The position numbers were made by a program, and so were the translations under genes. From contig NC_086382.1 in the NCBI RefSeq assembly GCF_036588685.1, positions 71,087,999 through 71,151,998 on the forward strand: a stretch of 64,000 nt of DNA, read 5' to 3'. This document shows, in pieces, positions 59,180-64,000 of the stretch; position 1 is the first letter of the stretch; each line of letters begins with the position of its first letter. Source of the DNA: Mytilus trossulus (lineage: Eukaryota > Mollusca > Bivalvia > Mytilida > Mytilidae). Under the pieces are notes generated by a model that saw only the letters and a program-made list of their open reading frames with translations, did no database searches and had not been told where the DNA came from.

Positions 59180-59252
59180 CGTGATTACATACGCGTATAT
59201 GATTTTATACACGTATGTGTACGGGTATATTACCTTCATATACGCGTATATT
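59180..59252. repeat. ACGCGTATAT palindrome cluster, left
   Basis: ATACGCGTATAT, ACACGTATGTGT and ATATACGCGTATAT follow one another directly before the reverse transcriptase remnant. A larger array of the same words lies at 61398-61606. The two may be ends of one foldback element about 2.4 kb long. Confidence 0.5.
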
Positions 59253-60090
59253 GTGGTTTTAAAACTTTTGATTTTTCAACCTTGGATACAACCATTCCCC
59301 ATGTGAAATTGAAAAAACCGTCTAAAAGAAATAATCCACAATACTTTTCATCATAAAAATGGTAGCATACGCTATAAATTTATCTCTTTGTGATACCATA
59401 AGGCATATTTTGTTAATAAGGAACAAAAGGGTAAAACATACTACACAGAGGAACAAGTGATCAGTATGCTGGAGTTTCTTATTGACAACATATTTGTTGA
59501 ATTTGGAGGTAAACTTTTTCAACAAAATGTCGGCATTTTTATGAGAACGAACTGTGCGCCTCTCCTTGCCGACCTCTTCTTATTTTAATTATGAATCGGA
59601 GTTCCTTCAGACCCTTGTCAAAAACAAGAAGATCAAAGAAGCCAGGTTATTTAATTTCACTTTCAGATAAATTGATGATGTTCTTTCCATTAACAATCCG
59701 AACTTTTCTGATTGGGTTCCATTAATATACCCACCAGAACTAGTAATTATTTTGAAATTATCAATTTTTCCCATCTTGGTAGTAATATACCAACTTCACC
59801 TGCATATGGAATATACATTTCTTAACTTATTAGGTATTCAAGAGCTTGCAGCTCCTATTCAGACTCTGTAAAACGTCACCAGTGTCTGAGCAGAAAGTTG
59901 ATGAACCAGGGGTATGTCAAAGAACGTCTCATCCTTTTTCTAAAAGGTTCATCGGAAGATACCCAGAACTTGTTGATAAATATTCCGTATCAACTTCACA
60001 TATAATACAAGATGGTCTTGAATTATAGATTTTGCGTACTGACGTTGGGTTATCATCTTAATAACGTGTTAAAGTATTCTTTTATTTGTC
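59253..60090 (+). pseudogene. Penelope-like reverse transcriptase remnant
   Basis: Decayed plus-strand RT read across several frames. Recognisable pieces are FDFSTLDTTIPHVKLKK; YTEEQVISMLEFLIDNIF with FGGKLFQQNVGI; NCAPLLADLFLF; a broken active-site region reading IDDVLSINNPNF; and, from about 59745, FEIINFSHLGSNIPTS and YSRACSSYSDSVKRHQCLS. Stops and frameshifts are frequent, and the catalytic YIDD has lost its Tyr to a stop. The family assignment to Penelope-like elements rests on overall pattern; no GIY-YIG domain is seen downstream. Not functional. Confidence 0.68.
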
Positions 60091-60099
60091 TATATTAAT

Positions 60100-60935
60100 A
60101 TTACTTGTACTGTTTAGTCAGTTTTTTTAGATATTCTTTTGAAGTGACTCTGTGGTTATGTAAAACATCATACTTTGAACGACAAAATTATTTTATTTAC
60201 TAATATTACTTTTACGTATGGATCTTGAATTCTATGAATGACAAAACTATTTTATTCAATAATACTACTTTTTCTGTTTTTTATGATATACATTTGACGT
60301 GAAACTGTACTTATGTATCCCGTCATACTTTGAACCACAGAATTATTTTATTTATTATTATTACTTTTACTGTTAAATCTGTTTTTTTTATATCTACTGT
60401 ACGTGACTCTGCAGGTGTAATACCACCATTGATTTTCCCCTATCAGTCTTTGTTAAATTTGCACTTTTCAAAAAATTGTGCAGAACTTATCTTTGTTTAA
60501 AATAAAGAAATACTTGGCATGAGTAAAGTTTTATCCTGTCCAGTTCTATAGAAAAAGTTTCACATAACATTTCATTGCATATAAGAAAAAAACCATCATT
60601 GGAAGTTAACCAATCAAATTTCTCCCCTTATTCTATCTGTGTACAAGGTTTAGTCACCATGTAACCTCAAGATTACAAAATTTTCTATAGAAATCACAAA
60701 TAAAAAATAATGGTGTTTTGAAATACCCAAGACATATGTTTATGACACAGAAATAGTTTTACTGCAATAAAATGTAGGATTAATTACCTACAACGGTCAA
60801 ATTCAAGGGAATATTTTTATAGACCTACTTTCGTATGCAACCGGATGTGACGTCCCATGATTTGGTGGAATTACACCTGCATGTATGTATGCCGTCATAC
60901 TTTGAACGACAAAATTATTTTTATGTCTACCTGCG
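60100..60935 (+). repeat. imperfect repeats behind the RT remnant
   Basis: CATACTTTGAACGACAAAATTATTTT-like words recur at about 60170, 60234, 60330 and 60898, with GTGACTCTG between them. Probably tandem sequence of the retroelement's 3' end. Confidence 0.45.
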
Positions 60936-61199
60936 CGAATTTCAAACGAAAACCTTCTATGCTTTACGGGTAGACTTTACATACATAAATTAAGTCGTAT
61001 AAGAATAACAAAATTAGTATGTTAAATCTGATGTATGTTGTTTTTGTGCTTCTTCGTTACATTTGTTGTTTTTACAGTGATATTAAGATGATAACACATT
61101 ATTGACTGCTGTACCCCTATTTTTGACATTTTTACTCATTGAGTATGTTTGTTTTGTTTATTCATCGTTGACAATGTAATGGAATTTGATGCGACTGTC

Positions 61200-61345
61200 A
61201 TAAAAATGAGAGGTTTAGCTAGCTATAAAACCAGGTTCAATCTACCATTTTCTACATTAGAAAATGCCTGTACCAAGTTAGGAATATGACAGTTGTTATC
61301 CATTCGTTTGATGTGTTTGGACTTTTGATTTTGCCTTTTGATTTT
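61200..61345 (+). repeat. interspersed repeat 'AGAGGTTTAGCTAGC'
   Basis: AGAGGTTTAGCTAGCTATAA, AACCAGGTTCAATCTACCA and ATATGACAGTTGTTATCCAT. Relatives at 31180-31300 and, inverted, at 15655-15805 and 31880-32000. Confidence 0.6.
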
Positions 61346-61397
61346 TGATTTTCCTTTTTGAATTTTCCTCGGAGTTTAGTATTTTTGTGTTTTTACT

Positions 61398-61606
61398 TTT
61401 TATACGCGTATATTTAAAAAAAAACACGTTTGTACTTAAATCCAATTTATTTATCATATACGCGTTAATATACGCGTTAATTCCATTCATATACGCGTTA
61501 ATATGCACGTATGCAATCATTATATACGCGTTTATATACGCGTTAATTGCATAAGTATACGCGTTACTATACGCGTATGAAATCATTATATACGCGTTAA
61601 TAAACA
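61398..61606. repeat. ACGCGTTAATAT palindrome array, right
   Basis: About ten TATACGCGTTAAT or TATACGCGTATA words within 210 bp, with a repeated AATCATTATATACGCGTT phrase. See 59180-59252. Open frames in both strands here arise from the repeat. Confidence 0.65.
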
Positions 61607-61867
61607 TCCGTTTGTCTTTTTGTTTTAACCAATGAAAACTGCGTTCTTAAACTAGTTTGTATATCACAATTGTAATGAAGTGCGTCTCCTTCTACCGATA
61701 TACGTCATAAATCTCAAGACTTTACACCGTTTTATTCAAATTTCATTTATATGCAAGTTTGTTGCCTATAATTAAAATAATAACTAACAGAGTTTCGGGA
61801 ATATTTGCTTATACTATATATTAAAGCATGGATCCCTTTTCAAAAGTCTCCCAACTATTTCCTTGAT

Positions 61868-62125
61868 TTAGCAAAAGAGGGACGAAAGATACCAAAGGGA
61901 CAGTCAAACTTATAAATCTAAAACAAACTGACAACGCCATGGCTAAAAATGAAAAAGACAAACAGAAAAACAGAAAAACAATAGTACACATGACACAACA
62001 TAGAAAACTAAAGAATAAACAACACGAAACCCCAACAAAAAACTAGGGGTGATCTCAGGTGCTCCGGAAGGGTAAGCAGATCCTGCTCCACATGCGGCAC
62101 CCGTCAAGGTATCATTTGATCGTTT
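61868..62125 (+). repeat. interspersed repeat 'GAGGGACGAAAGATACC'
   Basis: GCAAAAGAGGGACGAAAGAT, then GACAACGCCATGGCTAAAAA and GGTGATCTCAGGTGCTCCGG. A 45-bp relative sits at 42605 within the large transposon. I recognise it as a frequent bivalve repeat. Confidence 0.6.
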
Positions 62126-62127
62126 TT

Positions 62128-62513
62128 GTTTGCCTTTTTGCAGATTGCTCACTTTTTTCTTATAACCTTACTTAGGTTTTTGTATCATTAAATTATATTT
62201 AGTAATGAGAGTAAGTGGAACATTCTTTGTCCTATCGGCCTTTAACTATGTTGTTTTTCTGCTTGTAGTATTTTTAACGTTCCAAATAACATTCTCTGTT
62301 TTATTTTTACAGTATCATCTTTCAATATAAACTTATCTTGTAAGTTAGTTAAATGTTTATCCAACTCCTTGATGTCACTTTTTAATATGATATGACGTAT
62401 ATATTCATTTGCAAACTGTAATACATGTGAATGAGTGTTTTCGGATGTGCACTAGTGATTGGTAAATATTGATACGTTTCAGTTTTTTTAATATGGGATT
62501 TAACATCAAGGAT
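62128..62513 (-). mobile_element. Penelope-like element C-terminal fragment, inverted copy
   Basis: The minus strand matches the plus strand of 63612-64000 (arms of at least 385 bp, imperfect). It would encode the same region (THLTNLQDK..., then a NNLSKVIRKHW-like stretch) but is more broken. Together with the right copy it forms an inverted repeat with a spacer of about 1.1 kb. Confidence 0.6.
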
Positions 62514-62514
62514 T

Positions 62515-62770
62515 GCATTCGTATTGCCTATGATGTAACGTCTATGTACACACATACATGTATGAACATTGATAACTTAGAAGAAATAGTTATCAATGCA
62601 TTAGGATCTATTGACACACAAGAATATACTTAAAATATTCCCAACAAAAAAGATTTAACGGCATCTGTTAAATTTATACTAGGAAACAATGAATTTGAAT
62701 TTAATGAACAATTATACAAACAAAATATAGTGGTACATTTTCTCCGACATGCACAATGGTGTCTTCAACC
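62515..62770 (+). pseudogene. Penelope-like RT fragment, N-terminal core
   Basis: Reads IAYDVTSMYTHTCMNIDNLE, with the DVTSMYT word typical of the first RT aspartate region. It continues EIVINALGSIDTQEYT, a stop, and LTASVKFILGNNEFEFNEQL. It then decays. It begins exactly where the inverted C-terminal copy stops, so a rearrangement joined them. Confidence 0.6.
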
Positions 62771-63611
62771 TATACCAACATTTAATAAAAAAATATATTC
62801 AACCTATGCCTACAAATAAAATACAATAGGTGTTGTTATAACAATTAATAATCAATTTAAGGAAAAATACAGTCAGTATATCTAAACATTAAATATAACT
62901 TTTCGAAAATTCAGAAACAAAACTGAAGTATTTGTAAAATTGTGTTGTAGTAAAAATGGAATTATTAAAAAACATCTAAAAAGAGAAAATTGTAAAAAAG
63001 AAGCCTTGATACTAGCAAAATTGTGTTTCATATGAATATTAAATTATTATAAAAAAGTAGACTAAATTTCTACAAAAAACTCTTAAACATAACAATACTT
63101 GAGAGGAAAGAAAAGTTATTTCATTTGTGCAAGTTTTTATGATAATTTTTTTCTCTCATTAAATTTTGGTTTTTGTTTTTTTAAATGGGGGGGGGCAATT
63201 CTCAACAGCATAGTGTAAATGCACAAAAGCAAAAAGGAGGGTATTTTTTTTTTTTATTTCTTTAGGGAGTCAATTCTCAACAGCATGGTGTATTGCATAA
63301 TAGCAAAAAAATGAATATAAATTCAAAACATACAATTATAAGTTCTTAGACTTCAGTTATGCTGTATTAGAAAAATATTCTGTATCAAATATTTTATAAC
63401 AATCCAGATTTAATATTTTATGGTTAAATTTTGTTTCTTTAACTTGGAACTATTAAAAACTATTTTAGATAAGTTCCAATGGAGAAAAAAACATCAAATA
63501 ACACTGTCAATACAGAGATGACGGTTAAATGGTCTACACGGGTACAGTTAAACAGGTTAAAAAATTCTTTTACATAGCGTAGTGTATAAAGGTGAAAGAT
63601 TCCATAAACAA
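62771..63611. other. decayed spacer with a short direct repeat
   Basis: CAATTCTCAACAGCATRGTGTA occurs at about 63196 and 63271. The rest is A-rich and holds no readable RT sequence, so the middle of the RT is deleted or decayed beyond recognition. Confidence 0.4.
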
Positions 63612-64000
63612 TAACATCCTTGATATTAAATCATATATTAAAAAACTTGAAATGTATCAATATTAACCAATCACTAGTGCACATTCGAAACACACATTCA
63701 GTCACAAGTATTACAGTGTGTGAATCTATACTTCATATTAGAAAGTATAGTGACATCAATGAACTAGATACACATTTAACTAACTTACAAGATAAATTAG
63801 TTGAAAGAGGATACTGTAGAAATAAAACAGAGAATGTTATCAGAAACGTAAAAAAAACACAAGCAGAAAAACAACCTTATTAAAGACCGATAGGACAAAG
63901 AATGTTCCACTCACTCTCATTACTAAATATGATTCAATATTAATGGTAAATAACCTTAGTAAGGTTATTAGAAAACATTGGAGCAATCTGCAAAAAGACA
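63612..64000 (+). mobile_element. Penelope-like element C-terminal fragment, runs off the window
   Basis: The plus frame at 63620-63883 encodes HIRKYSDINELDTHLTNLQD, KLVERGYCRNKTENVIRNVK and KKTQAEKQPY. After one frame change it reads RTKNVPLTLITKYDSI and VNNLSKVIRKHWSNLQKD. The order (basic region, ERGY helix, then a segment ending in IRKHW) is that of the RT thumb and linker of Penelope-like elements. The 3' end, where a GIY-YIG nuclease would be, is outside the window. Confidence 0.62.

Noticed and set aside
61296-61607. 103-codon frame rich in NAYI repeats
   Set aside because: Translation of the ACGCGTTAAT array; not a protein.
1-64000. CRISPR arrays, bacterial operons or ribosomal RNA genes
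   Set aside because: Introns, TATA/AATAAA signals and SINEs show eukaryotic nuclear DNA; no regularly spaced short repeats or rRNA-like stretches were seen.

Overview
The window looks like nuclear DNA of a marine bivalve, most probably a mussel (Mytilus or a close relative). The grounds are an A+T-rich, intron-containing eukaryotic sequence, three leucine-rich-repeat/TIR Toll-like receptor (TLR) genes with intronless coding regions, a dermatopontin-like gene, a glycine-rich shell-matrix-like gene, and many short interspersed repeats of types I associate with mussel and other bivalve genomes. The species is an inference; the gene families are read from the sequence.

Layout. 0.06-1.1 kb: a two-exon dermatopontin-like gene on the minus strand. 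4.36-5.14 kb: a foldback element made of GACCATAYGCGTATGGTC-like palindromes. 9.07-11.63 kb: an intact TLR (TLR-A). 16.05-17.65 kb: a three-exon Gly-rich secreted protein with several frame breaks. 21.46-23.20 kb: a hairpin element followed by a nearly perfect 560-bp triplication. 25.01-27.57 kb: a second intact TLR (TLR-B). 29.24-29.53 kb: a tRNA-derived SINE. 30.38-30.51 kb: a broken copy of the dermatopontin exon. 35.4-56.6 kb: a third TLR (TLR-C), close to TLR-A but disrupted. 59-64 kb: decayed Penelope-like reverse transcriptase pieces, partly in an inverted arrangement, among palindromic and interspersed repeats.

The main discovery is an 18,482-bp mobile element at 35530-54011 inserted into codons 8/9 (signal peptide) of TLR-C. 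It has a perfect 6-bp target-site duplication (CTTATC), two 617-bp terminal inverted repeats (TIRs) of equal length that differ at only a few positions, and two inward-facing genes. These are a C3HC4 RING-finger exon near the left end and an intact 416-residue DDE integrase-type transposase near the right end. Each TIR carries the same leader with a GTAAGT splice donor, so the two genes probably share a promoter and first exon supplied by the TIRs. Size, TIR length and TSD length resemble a Polinton, but I see no polymerase, packaging ATPase, protease or capsid gene. The integrase also looks unlike the Polinton type. An IS3EU-like or undescribed superfamily is possible.

TLR-A and TLR-C share long identical stretches. 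Dermatopontin and a short leader-like exon precede both genes in the same order and orientation. This suggests an old tandem duplication of a dermatopontin/TLR block, after which the second dermatopontin decayed and TLR-C was hit by the element plus two single-base frameshifts. All three TIR domains lack the usual BB-loop proline. The rest of the window is A+T-rich non-coding sequence and repeats.
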